From the NCBI GenBank assembly GCA_030272155.1, contig CP126193.1, positions 2,542,001 to 2,606,000 of the forward strand: DNA of 64,000 nt, read 5' to 3'. Below the pieces are notes generated by a model, which saw only the letters and a program-made list of their open reading frames with translations, did no database searches and had not been told where the DNA came from. Positions 46,458 to 58,000 of this stretch are shown piece by piece. This stretch comes from Tetradesmus obliquus (taxonomy: Eukaryota > Chlorophyta > Chlorophyceae > Sphaeropleales > Scenedesmaceae). The translations under genes and the position numbers were made by a program. The stretch's first letter is position 1; every line of letters begins with the position of its first letter.

Positions 46458-49400
46458 ATGGAGACAGCATCCGCCGTGCCACAGGCAGAAGAAGCCAGCA
46501 CAGTATACGAGGTTGGTGCATGGTAGCAGCAGCTGCTTGAAGGGATGAAGCTGCTTGCTGCTGAGCAGCGTGCAGTGCTGGTGCTGCATCCATGCATCTT
46601 CGGTGTGCACTGTAATATGCCGTGCTGCTGCTGCTGGTGGCAGACATTGCCAGATGCATGAAGCACGATCTAGCCTCATGCAGGATGAAGCTATTTGAGA
46701 CTGTTGTTTGCATTGAACAAGATAGACTGAGGAACCTGCTGCTGCTGCACAGCGGCATACACAGCAATGCAAGCTGCTGCTCTGGCATAGCTGCACTGGG
46801 ATGCTTGCAGTCTAGCTGCCTGCTCAACTCCTGCCAAGCTTCGAGCCTCCTGTCTGTGGTGCACGCACACACCACCTATCCTAATAGGGCACTTGATATG
46901 ACACCCTAGTAGGCATGCCGCTAGGATGCTTGCATGCATTTGGATGCAACAACGATGTCGACACATCGCACACGTGTACATGCAGCGGAGCTTGCACAAG
47001 GGCGGGTGGTCGCCTGTGGCAACTCATCTGCATGCATCCGCTGCTGTTGACTTTTCATGTACCTGCACAGCCCTATGTAAAAGGAACGATTTTTAGCTGT
47101 ATGTGGCCGCAGCACATGCCCATCAACATCCTCCGCTGTGCTGATACACGCTTTCCTGCAGACATCCATCGCTGTCGTGGACGAGCCGAAAGGCATGCTG
47201 GCGCCTGAAGCAGCAGGCAGCGCTGCTCCACTGGATGCCCACCACAAGATGCTGCACGAGGGCTCCATCCTCTCCTCACACTTCAAATCTTACCAGCAAG
47301 CCCTCTCAAAGTACACAGCCGCCGCCAGCAAGTTCATGCACGCCGCAGACGACTTCATAATCAGCGCAGGCCAGCCGGCAAAGTACGAACACAAGCTGAC
47401 GCCAGAAGGCCAGGCCGCTGCTGCTGCTGCCGCTGCTGCTGCTGCACCTGCACCAGCCGGCGTAGATGAGACTGCAGGACCTGCTGCACTGGCAGCGCCA
47501 AGTGCATTTGCAGCAGATGCAGCACAGCCGTCCACGCTGCCACTGCAGGGCCCCGTGGCAGGCTACTACATCTGCCCCGGCATGCCTGGAAGCCCTGCGC
47601 TGGGTGCTGCTGGGCTGACACACACTGCGCCTGCTGACATCCTGCTGCCCAGGCAGCATGAGGCGCTGTTCAGGTGGGGCGCAGGGCTACTGCATCGCAC
47701 ACATCGTACGGACGACAGCGCCAATGCAGCGCTTCACCCTTGGGAAGTTTGTGGTGATTGCAAGCGCGTCACTTACAGCATCGCACACATCGTACGGACG
47801 GCAGCGCCAATGCAGCGCTTCACCCTTGGGAAGTTTGTGGTGATTGCAAGCGCGTCACTTACAGCATCGCACACATCGTACGGACGGCAGCGCCAATGCA
47901 GCGCTTCACCTTTGGGAAGTTTGAATCCTACACGTGTCCGTCGTACTTGCTGGCGGCGCGCTCGCTTCTGCTGCAGGCTTAGCCGAGCCCATCCGTATTT
48001 GGTTATCATAACGTTGATGTTTATCTGTGGTGCTTTGCAGGCACGACATGCAGCGCAAGCTGATCGCAGCCGGCAGTGACGGCCTGACAGCAGCACTGCA
48101 GGAGAAGCTGGCGCCTGCCTTCAAGGTGCGGCGGAGCCTCCTCTGCGAGTGCATCATGCATCAGCGCATTATTTATGCATCATCAATTCACTCACAGTGC
48201 ATCATCAGTGCATCGTCAGTGGAATTATGGGGCACCCGGCTTAGCCTGTGTGCCAGGAGCAGGCGCATTTTGGCTGCCAACAGCACACAGCCAATGCTAT
48301 AACAGGGCTGGTTGTGTTATGTGTGCTAATCCACTGGCTGGCTGACAAAGGCAGACTGGTATGGTGCAGTCAATCTGCTTTTTGCAGACACCCAGTGGAT
48401 TAGCTACAAATTGCGGCCAACAAACTGAACAGCACTGCACCTGCCTTCATCGTGTGACTACACCACTACACTGCTACATCATGGTAATCCTCATGCTTGC
48501 TTGCATGGATGCACTTTGACGCTGCTGCGCCCTTGCATTGCTGCCACCCTGCACTGCTGTGCTGCTGTTAACATGGAGTTTGCAGAGTTTTCTAGCATGT
48601 AAAGCAGCTGCTGTGCTGCTGCTACTGCTGCTGCAACTGCTGCTGCTGCTGCTCCTGCCAGGTGTGGCTGGGTGTGTATGATGAGTGCAAGGGCCTGCTG
48701 CCTGAGGTGGAGCGGCTGAGGAGGGACGCTGAGGGGGCACTGGCGCGCCTGCAGCATGCAAAAAAGAAGGTGAGCCCCCCCCCCAATGCATGGTGCTGTA
48801 TTGAACGTAGAGGCGATGATGGGAATCCAAGCAACAAGGATGATGCTGTGGCAGCATCGGACATGCCAGGCACTCCTGTGGTGTGCACGTTGACGTGATG
48901 TTGGCTACAAGGAAATGACTCGCTTTTGCATTTGCGCTTCGTGTTTCCTCTCACCACCAAGTCTGCGCCTTCTTGTCACTGATAGCACTGCCCTTGACAC
49001 CACAGCCGCCACCAATGCGCCCGCCGCCGCTGCTGCTGCTGCTGCCGCTGCTGCTGCTGCAGGTGCTAGAGGCCGAGGCCGCCTCCCCGCTGGTGAGTGG
49101 GCAGCAGCTGCAGGATGCCGGGCAGCTGCCGCGGGTGCTGGTGCAGGGCACTGCTGGCGGCTTGGTGGCCACGCCAGCTGGGCCACAGCGCCAGGAGATG
49201 TACCGCAAGGAGACCGAGTACACAGGTGTGGTGCGGGGTAATGTTTTGCTTACCTGGTGCTACCTAGTAGGGCTATGCTGTTGTTCAGCTTGTGGTGACG
49301 AGGTGTCTGGCTTCGGGGCTTTGTACTTTCTGCACTAATGTCAGCTTCAAAGAGCTCAGCGCCACTGACTGCAGAATTCATCTGCCTTGCAAGGGCGGCG

Positions 49401-51113
49401 GTGGCACATGCCAGGTTCCATGTGACCAGTTGTTCCTTGAAAACTAACCTTGCACACAATGTACACCTGCTGTTGCTGTGTCTCCCTGACACCTTCTGCA
49501 CGCTTGCTGCTCCATTGCCTGCACACCTGTGCTCCTGCTGCCTCGTTCATCTGCCCATCATCCAGATGCGTCTCTTGCATTCAAGCTGGCAGAGAAGGTG
49601 CTGCGAGACAAGCTGCTGCTGCAGCTGCAGCTGCTGACCCTGCCGGCATACTGTGCTCCTGCTGTCTTGTTCACCTGCCGCAGATGCTTCGCTTGCATTT
49701 GAGCTCGCAGAGAAGGTGCTGCGAGACAAGCTGGGCTGGCTCATGCAAGCAGGCGCAGGCCTCAAGGGCACTGCTGCTGCTGCACTGGGCCATGCGCTGC
49801 GCGCTGCAGCAGCAGAGGGGCAGCGAGGCCAGGCGCCTGGCGGCACTGCTGCTGCTGCTGCTGCTGCTGGGGTGGGCCTGAGGGCGCCTGGGGAGGAGCT
49901 GCTGGAGCCCTTTCCTGCACATGTGCTGGTGAGAGGGCAAAAAGCGCAGGACACAAGCCTGCGCTGCTACAACGAAAAGTTGTTAACTTGAGATGGGAGC
50001 TATGGTTGTGCCGTACTAGACTTGCACTTATCTGCCAGCTGTGCAATTATTTTTGGTTGCGACGTGAGCATGCTGCTCGTGTGGTACTGTATGTGGTGCT
50101 GCCTGCAGGCCCGCCTAGCCGGCCAGCACCTCCCAACCCTGCAGGCAGTGGTGATGGCAGATGCCAGCCGGCTGGCAAGGTGGGGCCAGCGCTGCCGCGC
50201 AGCCATTGCTACAGCAGCAGGCGCAGCAGCAGCTGCAGCAGGCGCTCAGATGCTGGCAGCAGCAGCGGCGCCTGCAGGCGCTGCCACTGCACTGCCTGCT
50301 GCTGGTGCGGTGGTTCCTGCAGGCCCGGTGCACGGCCTTGTGCGGACAGATGACAATGCAACGCAGCAGTCCGGTGCAGCAGGCAGTGCAACAGGGGCAG
50401 CAACAACAGCTGGCACCACTGCAGAGGTGCCCATGGGCGGTCCTGCTGCAGTCGGTACAGCAGCAGCACCAGTAGCTGGCAGCGCAGCGGCATATGCAGC
50501 GTCTGATAGCCTTGTTGGCGAGCTGCAGCAGGCGGCAGCAGCGTCAGACGTTCCGCTGGAGTTGCTTGCGGCAGCAGTGAGTGCAGATGTGCAGGAGCGC
50601 GAAGCTGTGGAGGCAGCAGCCAGCAGGGATGATGCAGCGTGGCACCTGCTGCATGATGCCAGTGTGGTGGCTGCTAAGGAGGAGGCTGTGCTGCTGCCTG
50701 CTGTGCTCAAGGTGGGCGTGGTGCAGAGGAGAGTTGTGCCGACATGACAATGTGGCGGCGCTGTAAGCTGTCCTGCCAGCCGTGGCTACATTGAGCACTT
50801 GCAGGACAGCAAGCAGCGAGTGTTTTGGCACCCCTGAACTATGATCATACCACCCCCACCGTGCACGACTGCCAGGTTTGAAGGACTTCTGTCATTTGGG
50901 AATTTGTGCAACGCGCCATTACTGAAGTGCGAGGCAGAGAGGGTGCTTGGTGACATGCCCTGCATGTGCTGCTGTGTTCACCAGCCATCTGCTGCTGCCG
51001 TCCAGCAGCTCCTTTGCTCCAGCAGACCATACCACACAGACGGTGCCTGTGACAGGCACCCTCAAGGCCACGACCCATCCAATAAAAACTGTGATGATAG
51101 TTTGCCCTGCTAT

Positions 51114-51145
<32 letters not shown>

Positions 51146-52019
51146 TGGCGGGGCTTCCCGGTCACCCCCTGCTGCTGCAGCACCTGGGTCAGCAGGCAGG
51201 GAAGCGGCTGCAGGCGCAGCACCAGGCGCTGGCTGCTGCACTGGCACACCTGGGCCAGACGGCCCCTGATGCTGCCGGCTTTGACCTGGCTCTGCTTGAG
51301 GTGCTGGAGGCGGTGGATAGCCACGTGCAGGTGAGAGAAGAGAGTGAGGTGGCGCCCCTGGCAGAGCAGCAGCGCAAGTTGCAGATGGAGTTGTCAAGGA
51401 CCCCTGCTGTGTGTGAACGCTTCCAGTGCCAGAGAGTGCTATATCAAAGAAGGGGCGGGTCTGCTGCTGTGCTTGCAAGCAGACGGAGGGTACCCATGCT
51501 AGGCAGGCGCTTTGCCTGTTGGGAGCATTCTGTTGTGACAGCATCTGTGAGCACTGCTGCCGTCACTACTGGTGCACAGCGCGTGTCAAATTGCTGACAG
51601 GAGCTGCAAGCAACAGCAGGTGTCGGTCACCACCGTCCGTATCAACTGCTGCTGTTGCAACCCAAATTCTGGCTACATGGCTGCAGGACCTGGAGACCAG
51701 CCTCTTACCGGAGCTGGCCGCTGCGCCCAGCCTGCCGCTGCAAGCCCAGCAGGACCTGGCCAAGCGCTACCAGCGCGCCGCAGCAGCAGCACCCACGCGG
51801 CCGCACGGCTGGTTCCTGGGGGCACCAAGCACCACAGCAGCATCGAAGGATGGCGGTGGTGGCTCAGGAGTGAGGGGTGCTGCGTCGGCTGCTGTCGCTG
51901 CCACTAAGGAGGCGCTGAGGAAGATGGTTACTGCCCCTGTTAAGGCTGGGGTGGCTGCTGTTGATGCTGCTGCTGATGTGGCACGATTTGGGCCTGGCAA
52001 GGTGCCGGAAAAGCTGTGA
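46458..52019 (+). CDS. Ala-rich helical/coiled-coil protein, unrecognised
   Basis: Ten exons fit in frame: 46458-46511 (tentative), 47162-47673, 47865-47942, 48041-48125, 48662-48769, 49063-49225, 49684-49928, 50109-50711, 51181-51330 and 51687-52019, for 776 residues. Without the tentative exon the first ATG is 47195. The N-terminal helix (HFKSYQQALSKYTAAASKFM) and the heptad-like stretch (YDECKGLLPEVERLRRDAEG) suggest a long helical bundle. A BAR-like or tethering role is possible, but I see no diagnostic motif. The exon at 50109 is mostly Ala/Gly/Thr-rich. The C-terminus is KALRKM-like amphipathic helix ending FGPGKVPEKL. Donors at 46512 (GTTGGT) and 47943 (GTACTT) are weak, so the first three exons are the least certain. 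Two introns contain duplicated acceptor-exon-head units. Confidence 0.6.
47692..47949 (+). repeat. Three 86-base units carrying an acceptor and exon head
   Basis: The block CATCGCACACATCGTACGG...GGGAAGTTTG recurs at exact 86-base spacing (reference base at 47692, 47778, 47864). Copies 2 and 3 are each preceded by GCGTCACTTACAG. The copies are almost identical, so the event is recent. As 86 is not a multiple of three, each copy shifts the frame, yet all remain open. Confidence 0.9.
49500..49730 (+). repeat. Duplicated acceptor plus head of the exon at 49684
   Basis: The head at 49566 (after ATCCAG) and that at 49684 (after CCGCAG), 118 bases apart, both encode DASLAF(K/E)LAEKVLRDKL. The intron part before each (TGTGCTCCTGCTG...GTTCA) is also copied. 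The upstream copy is open and in frame. Confidence 0.9.
51115..51144 (+). repeat. CTG run upstream of an acceptor
   Basis: About nine CTG units followed by a short pyrimidine stretch and the acceptor CTGCTGCAG at 51180. Confidence 0.85.
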
Positions 52020-53820
52020 GTAAGCAGACAGATTTTTGCTGAATTGAGTTGAGCAAGGACGCGCAGTGCCACTTTGCGGCATAACCACGAGCAGGAGCAC
52101 ACATATGTGCTGCAGTTGCAGCACAGCATGTGGTGCTGCCAGGCAGCGGCCTGGACAGAGGCCCATGCATGTGGTGTTGCTTGAATAATTTTCAAGGCCC
52201 CTGGATTGCGGCAAACTTTGCCGTTTGAAACGGGGTGCTAGCCGCGGCGGCTGCCGCAGTTGTTTTGTTTTCAATGCATGCAGGTATGCAGACGCTTGAA
52301 GCATGTTTGCTAGCACTGCAGACCATTGTTGTTATTGATGTTGAATAGCAGCCAGGCGGCTGAGTTGCACCTTCGCTGCTGGCCGAGGTTGCTGCAGTGT
52401 TAACTGTAGCTGTTGACGTGCACATGCAATACTCTGCAAGCAGTGCGCACAGGGTGCACGCCGTGGGCCTGAGCTGTACCACCGATGACAGCGACAAACG
52501 GCCGGCTGCGCAGGGCGTGTAACTGAGTCACACGGAAGGTGGGCAGGCACAACACTCAACCGCACGCTGCAACTGCGCATGGCATGCCATGGCCATTGGG
52601 GCCCGTTGACCTCCTGAATACTGTGAGAACAGCAGCGGCCACTCGCCGAAGACACAGTTGTTCACAATATGTGTGGGTGTGCAGGCTCCATCACATGAGT
52701 CTTGGCTGAAAGTTGTGCCCAAGGCCTCCACCACATCCAGGACTGCACATGTGCAGTAACGCCCGCCCGGCAAACGTTGTCAGAAAGCAGGCATCCGATC
52801 TCCCAAACTCATGCTATACAGACCGTATATTTTCATTGTTGAAAAATATTCGGTTCTAAACAGGTCAGCAGCCACAGCCGATGTGAAGTGGTTGACAAGA
52901 AGTACCACAAAGTGGACGACACAACATGTAGGACCGCAAGTCCTTTAACAGCCTTACATAGAAAAAAATAAACACTTCGATAGGTTTCAGTCCACTTGAG
53001 CGGCTGAAGTAGGCTGGAAGTTGAACAGACACATTACGGCTTCACTACAAGACCATTACTCCGGGAGCCATCTTGTCCCGAATCGGTCCGGAGCGAACCC
53101 ATCTGGCTCACCCAGGCAATGCAGACCTTTTTTGTTAGCGTTAGTGCTTTGCCACATCCCTTCCAGAGCGCGCAAACCGGTTTGCCAGCTTGCTTGCCAA
53201 CTTTCTGGCCGCTTGCTTTAGGTGCAACCACCTCAAGACATTTATGTTGAGATTAGACGCTCACTAGGCAAGCACACAGCCACAGGACGCTTCGATCGCG
53301 CTGCAGCTGGACGCCTTCAACCTGCCTCTCTGTCGTTAAGGCAGTTTCCTGCGCATAACCCGCGACATATATCAAAGGTGTGCTTAGCATGTGTTTCACA
53401 GCATGCTGGTTGGTGTAATGCGCTTGCTGCTCAGTTTCGGCGTCTCGGATACGTGTATCTTGGACAGCACTGTGCCAGCTGGCTGGTCGGGGCCAGCGCA
53501 CTTCTCGGGAATCCCATATCATTGCTATTGATCGGCTAGTAGCTTGCGGCTCGGGCTACACCTGGTTCACCGGGAAGTGTGTCATCACCAGCCCGTTGCA
53601 ACTGATGCACTTGCGCACTTATGCACTCCTGCCCCTGCTCATTACAACTCCTCAAAAGGCAGAGGCTTGAAGCAGAAATTTCTAGGCAGCAACACCTACG
53701 TGTGTTGCACCTGGCACACGCAATCATCAGCATTGTGAAGACGTACGCATCACATGATCCCCACATGACTTTTGCCAACCCTACAATCCCTGCACTGCCT
53801 TCCTTTGCCTCACTTCCACG
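52020..53820. other. Spacer before the Gln-rich gene
   Basis: 3' region of the upstream gene, with a TGTAA at 52518, followed by an AT-richer stretch near 52830-52990 and the promoter region of the next gene. No gene is supported. Confidence 0.5.
52518..52522 (+). terminator. TGTAA signal, candidate for the Ala-rich helical gene
   Basis: First TGTAA found after the stop at 52019, about 500 bases downstream. Confidence 0.4.
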
Positions 53821-55080
53821 ATGCAGATGGCAGACATCATCAGCGGAGACTTGTTTGAGGGCCTGCTGTTCCCTTCCTTGCATGACCTGAGCGACCCCCA
53901 GTGGATGACCTCACCAGGCAGCTGCGCAACCATGGACGCTGCAGCACACTGTCCTGCAAGCTCCGCTGCCTCCCCTTGCGACAAGCAGCACCCGCTGCTA
54001 AGGCCAGCTGAGAGCGAGGAAACCAGCGAGGATGTGTTTGACTCGCTGGATGCTTTCCTGGCTGCTGAGTTCCCTGAGCTTGACAGTGAGTGCATCCCAG
54101 CCCTCGCCTCACCCACACACAGCAGCAGCTACGCCGCGAGTCCTGCAAGCAACGCAGCGCCCGCAGCAGCAGCAGTCCCCGCACTCAGCTGCAGCAGCAC
54201 CGACAGCCACGGCGTGCAGCTGTTTGCCTGCAGCTCCCCCACATCATCAGGTGCCCCAGGTGTGGCTGAGTCAGCGGCGGCGGCTGCAGCTGCTGCAGCA
54301 GCAGCCAAGGCACAGGCGCAAGCATTCGCCTCTCTGACAAACTCCTCTTTCTCAGACATGGCCGCCAGCAGCCTCGGCCGCATGGGCAGCACTGCCAGCG
54401 CCACAACCTGCTCTGGCGCTGCCACAGCAGCAGCAGCAGCAGGCACCAGCACCGGCTCCATTCCTCGCTGGAAGCTGTACCACATGCAGCAGCGCCAGGA
54501 GCTGCTTGCACCCAAGCCTGCTGCGCCAGCCAAGCCACAGCCCAAGCTGCAGATCATCGCAGGACAGGGCGCACCAGCCGCTGGTGTGGCATGTGTGTCG
54601 CCAGTCAGCGTGGCTGTGCCTGCGCAGGTGGTGGGCGCTGAGCAGCTGCTGCTGCTCAACCTGCACCAGCAGCAGCAGCTGGCACTCCAGCAGCAGCAGC
54701 AGCAGCAGCAGCAGTGTGCGGTCATTGTGGGGGCCAAGCGGCAGTGGGCTGAGCCTGTTGGCACTCCCATTACTGTTCTGCCTTGCAAGGCCAAGCGCTC
54801 CCGTGTGACAGCTGCAGGCAACACAGCAGCGCAGCACATGTATGGCCTGGCTGCAGAGCCCTGCCAGCAGCTGCAGACGCTGCAGGTGCTGCAGCTGCAG
54901 CTGCAGCAGCAGATCCAGCATAACTACCAGCAGCAGGCAGAGATCTACCAGCAGACCCAGCTGCAGGCGCTGCACAACCAGCTGCACATGCGCCTGCAGG
55001 TGCAGCAGCACCCGATGGCCTTCCAGGCACCGGTGCAGACTCGGCACAAGCGCCAGGCTACGCGCGCGGTCAAGTGCTGA
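53821..55080 (+). CDS. Intronless Gln/Ala/Ser-rich protein, putative regulator
   Basis: Single open frame of 419 residues, not recognised as a known family. The N-terminus is acidic and hydrophobic in the manner of an activation domain (DLFEGLLFPSLHDLSDPQW and EDVFDSLDAFLAAEFPELD). The middle is Ala/Ser-rich with IPRWKLYHMQQRQELL. The last third is Gln-rich, with a nine-Gln run near residue 295 and QLQ repeats that may form a coiled coil. Basic patches (CKAKRSRV, RHKRQATRAVKC) could be nuclear signals. No DNA-binding domain is visible, so a co-activator-like role is only inference. The ATG has a CACG context and is the first in the frame; a short upstream exon is not ruled out. Confidence 0.65.
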   Translation: MQMADIISGDLFEGLLFPSLHDLSDPQWMTSPGSCATMDAAAHCPASSAASPCDKQHPLLRPAESEETSEDVFDSLDAFLAAEFPELDSECIPALASPTHSSSYAASPASNAAPAAAAVPALSCSSTDSHGVQLFACSSPTSSGAPGVAESAAAAAAAAAAAKAQAQAFASLTNSSFSDMAASSLGRMGSTASATTCSGAATAAAAAGTSTGSIPRWKLYHMQQRQELLAPKPAAPAKPQPKLQIIAGQGAPAAGVACVSPVSVAVPAQVVGAEQLLLLNLHQQQQLALQQQQQQQQQCAVIVGAKRQWAEPVGTPITVLPCKAKRSRVTAAGNTAAQHMYGLAAEPCQQLQTLQVLQLQLQQQIQHNYQQQAEIYQQTQLQALHNQLHMRLQVQQHPMAFQAPVQTRHKRQATRAVKC

Positions 55081-58000
55081 AGTGCGGCACAGCAGGTGGA
55101 GGTACTTACCTTGGTACTTTTGGCGTTGAGTGCTGGGCTTGTTTGCCTGTACTATGCTGGTGGCAAGAGCAGTAGTAGGCCGCATGGTGGATGATCACCC
55201 GCAAGCTGTGTGCCTCACCAGATTGCGAGTGTGAATGAGCCAACGTGGGATGATGATGACGATGATGATGCTGATGCCATGTGTTAGATTGTGCATACAT
55301 ACATCTGTCGGCTGTCCTGGTATGGACAGCAGAGCTTGTCTTTGGGTGGAATGGGCGGGCACAGTTTACCTTGCTGGAGCAGTATATCATGTGGGACAGC
55401 ACATCAGCAGCTTGTTCTTGGGAGCGTTTGGGTTGGGTTGGGTTGTGTCACGACTAGGGCTGCGTGCTCCTGTACAAAGTATGGCCTCTGGCAGTTTAGC
55501 CGCAGCACGCAGCCCTGTGCCAGCACTGATACGTCTGGCATGCAGTTTTTGCGTCCGCAGGAGTGATGCAACCGCAGCACGTGGAGAGCTGCTGCTGAAT
55601 CAGCGCATCACCGCGTGCTGCAGCTAGAGGGGTGGGGTCCTGCAGCAGCATAGCTGCGGGACGTGGCCTTTGTTGCGAGTGAGCTCTGCTGCTCTGCCTC
55701 TGCCGCTATGACTGAGCTGGCTTGTATAGCAGGCTGCATGCCTGCTGGGCTTTTGTGGCAGGGTGCACTTCTGTTCGTGTTTGGGGTGCCGTGGCTGTGT
55801 GGGCACCGCATGTGCCACGCCACGGTAAGGAAGTTGCAAGTTGGAGCTACCTAGTTTTGCTGGCGCCAGCGGTGTTGCGCTGGTGTTAGGATGGCTCCCC
55901 GTGTGATGATTACCTGCTTGGTTTGTTTGATGGTTGCTGCTGAACTGCATGCATACGCACACCTGTTCCCTTTGTAGGTGGTTTTGTTTGGGAACGTGTG
56001 CATCATAGGTTGTTTTCGAGGCACATGTTGGCTGTGTGCCCGTCCGTGTATGTGTTGTATGCAGCCTGCTCACCTTGTGCTGTGCCTGGCTGAGAGCACG
56101 CCGCTGCTCTCAGGTATGCTACGCGCAGCATGGCAGCAGGCTGTGTGTTGCTTCTGAGCACACCTGTTGTGGCTGATGCGTGCATATCTATCTTCCTTTC
56201 TTTTCCTGCTGGGGACACTGATATGTGGGTGCGCGTGCAAAGCTGCCCGTCTTTGTCTATGCACAGTACTCACACAGAGCCGCTGGTGGTAGTGGCGAGT
56301 ACATTGGCGTAACGGGTGCAAATGTGTGTTGTTGGCGCGGCAGAGCTTCGCGACATGCGGTTTTCTCTGCAGCAACAGCATTACACTGCTATGTATTGCG
56401 TAGGTTGTCACGGCGGGCAGCAGTGGTGCTTTCTTTTGCAGCTGCTTGCTCAAGGCACCGGTACTGTGTGTTTGCGATACAGTGTGCTTTTGCTTGGCTT
56501 TTTTGTGTGCTTTTTTGTGTGCTGAGGCAGCAGCTGGGGCGAGCAGGCACTTGAGGTGCGTTCTCGTCTGAGCGTTTTCAGCTGTTGCCAGCACGGCTGC
56601 AATGTCTGGCTGTGTACCGCTGCTGCCTAGATGGTGTGTTCCGATGTCTGTGTTTGCTCAGCGGCGTGTGTCTCGCACGTTCTGGTTTTTACGTATCCGC
56701 CAGTAAGCAGCTGGTGCTCCTTTCATGCAGCACGCAACAGCAAACATGCAGCTGTGCATGTATGTGGTAGGCGTAACTGCCCGCCGGCTGTGCCGCGCGT
56801 CTGCAGCTGCTGAGCTGCTCATATGAAGTTTACAGCATTGTCCGCTGTGTTTTGTGTTCCCGTTTGCCTTTGTACCCACTCATCTAGCAGTTGCGGTGCA
56901 CAACTAGTTGTACCATCAGCCCGGTGTAGGCTCTGAGGAAAGCAGTAGAAGTTCAGCACTTGCAGGCGCATGTGGGTGCAGAAACAGTCGGCGGCACCAT
57001 CACATGTGTAGCATGCTTGCTGTGCACAGGCCTTTGCTAGGCCTGTGCAAGTTGCACCTTGTCAGCTTTGCTTTGTTTGGCCTGGTTTTCAGCTGCTGCA
57101 GTAGTTGGTGTGTGTGTTGCTGCAGCTGACGCTTTACTGAATGACATAGACCAGTGGCAGACCAATAACCTAGGTGGTGGATTTAGTGCCGTACTATCAG
57201 CAACAGTGTAGGAGAGAACTCAACCTGGTTGGAGGCTCGCCTAGCTGCAATGGGAAGCAGCAGGTGAGGTGAGGCATTTACTGGGCTTTATTTGCGAGTT
57301 GAGTTGTCACGGGATATGGCTCGCCATTGCTGTGGCTGTGTGATGTTTGCAGGCTTGTGTACACCCGTGATGGCCTGCCTCTGATTCCTTTAAACATCAA
57401 CCGTGTGCATGGTGTGTTGCTGCAAAGGGAAGCAGCAACATGTCCATGCACAGGAGTCAACGACACAAACCGTCTGCAGGATTTGACAGCAGTTTGCATG
57501 CATGTTACGAGGCAGTATGCACAACTGGAACCCATTGTGTGCTGTCAATGCCAGTGTGAAGTATGAAACGCTGGCATGCAAACGACATGCACAACTTGCA
57601 CATGTTGTTGGTTGACACGTGTTTTCTACTGACTGTTCTGCGCATGGTGTGATGCCTCGTGGCGTTGTGCACTCAATTTGCATATCACGGTGCTGTCTTG
57701 TCCGCTGTAGAGTGGAAACAGCTGGACGCACGTAGACGCACGCAGCACAACTGCCCATTGCATACACATCCAACACTGCCTATGTCTTGGTGACCTGGTT
57801 GAAGCATGTAAAGCACCGTTGTTTGATTGTTTTGTTGCCATGGTGGGGCAGCATGAAGTGAAATGCTGCAGCCACATGTTATTCCACACGGGTGGCCCTT
57901 GTTGCCCTGACCTCTCCTTGAATGGTATATGTACATTATACTGTCAACATGTTCTCAGGGCAACCCTCGGTGCCACAGCCTGTGGGCAATCCAGCAAAGT

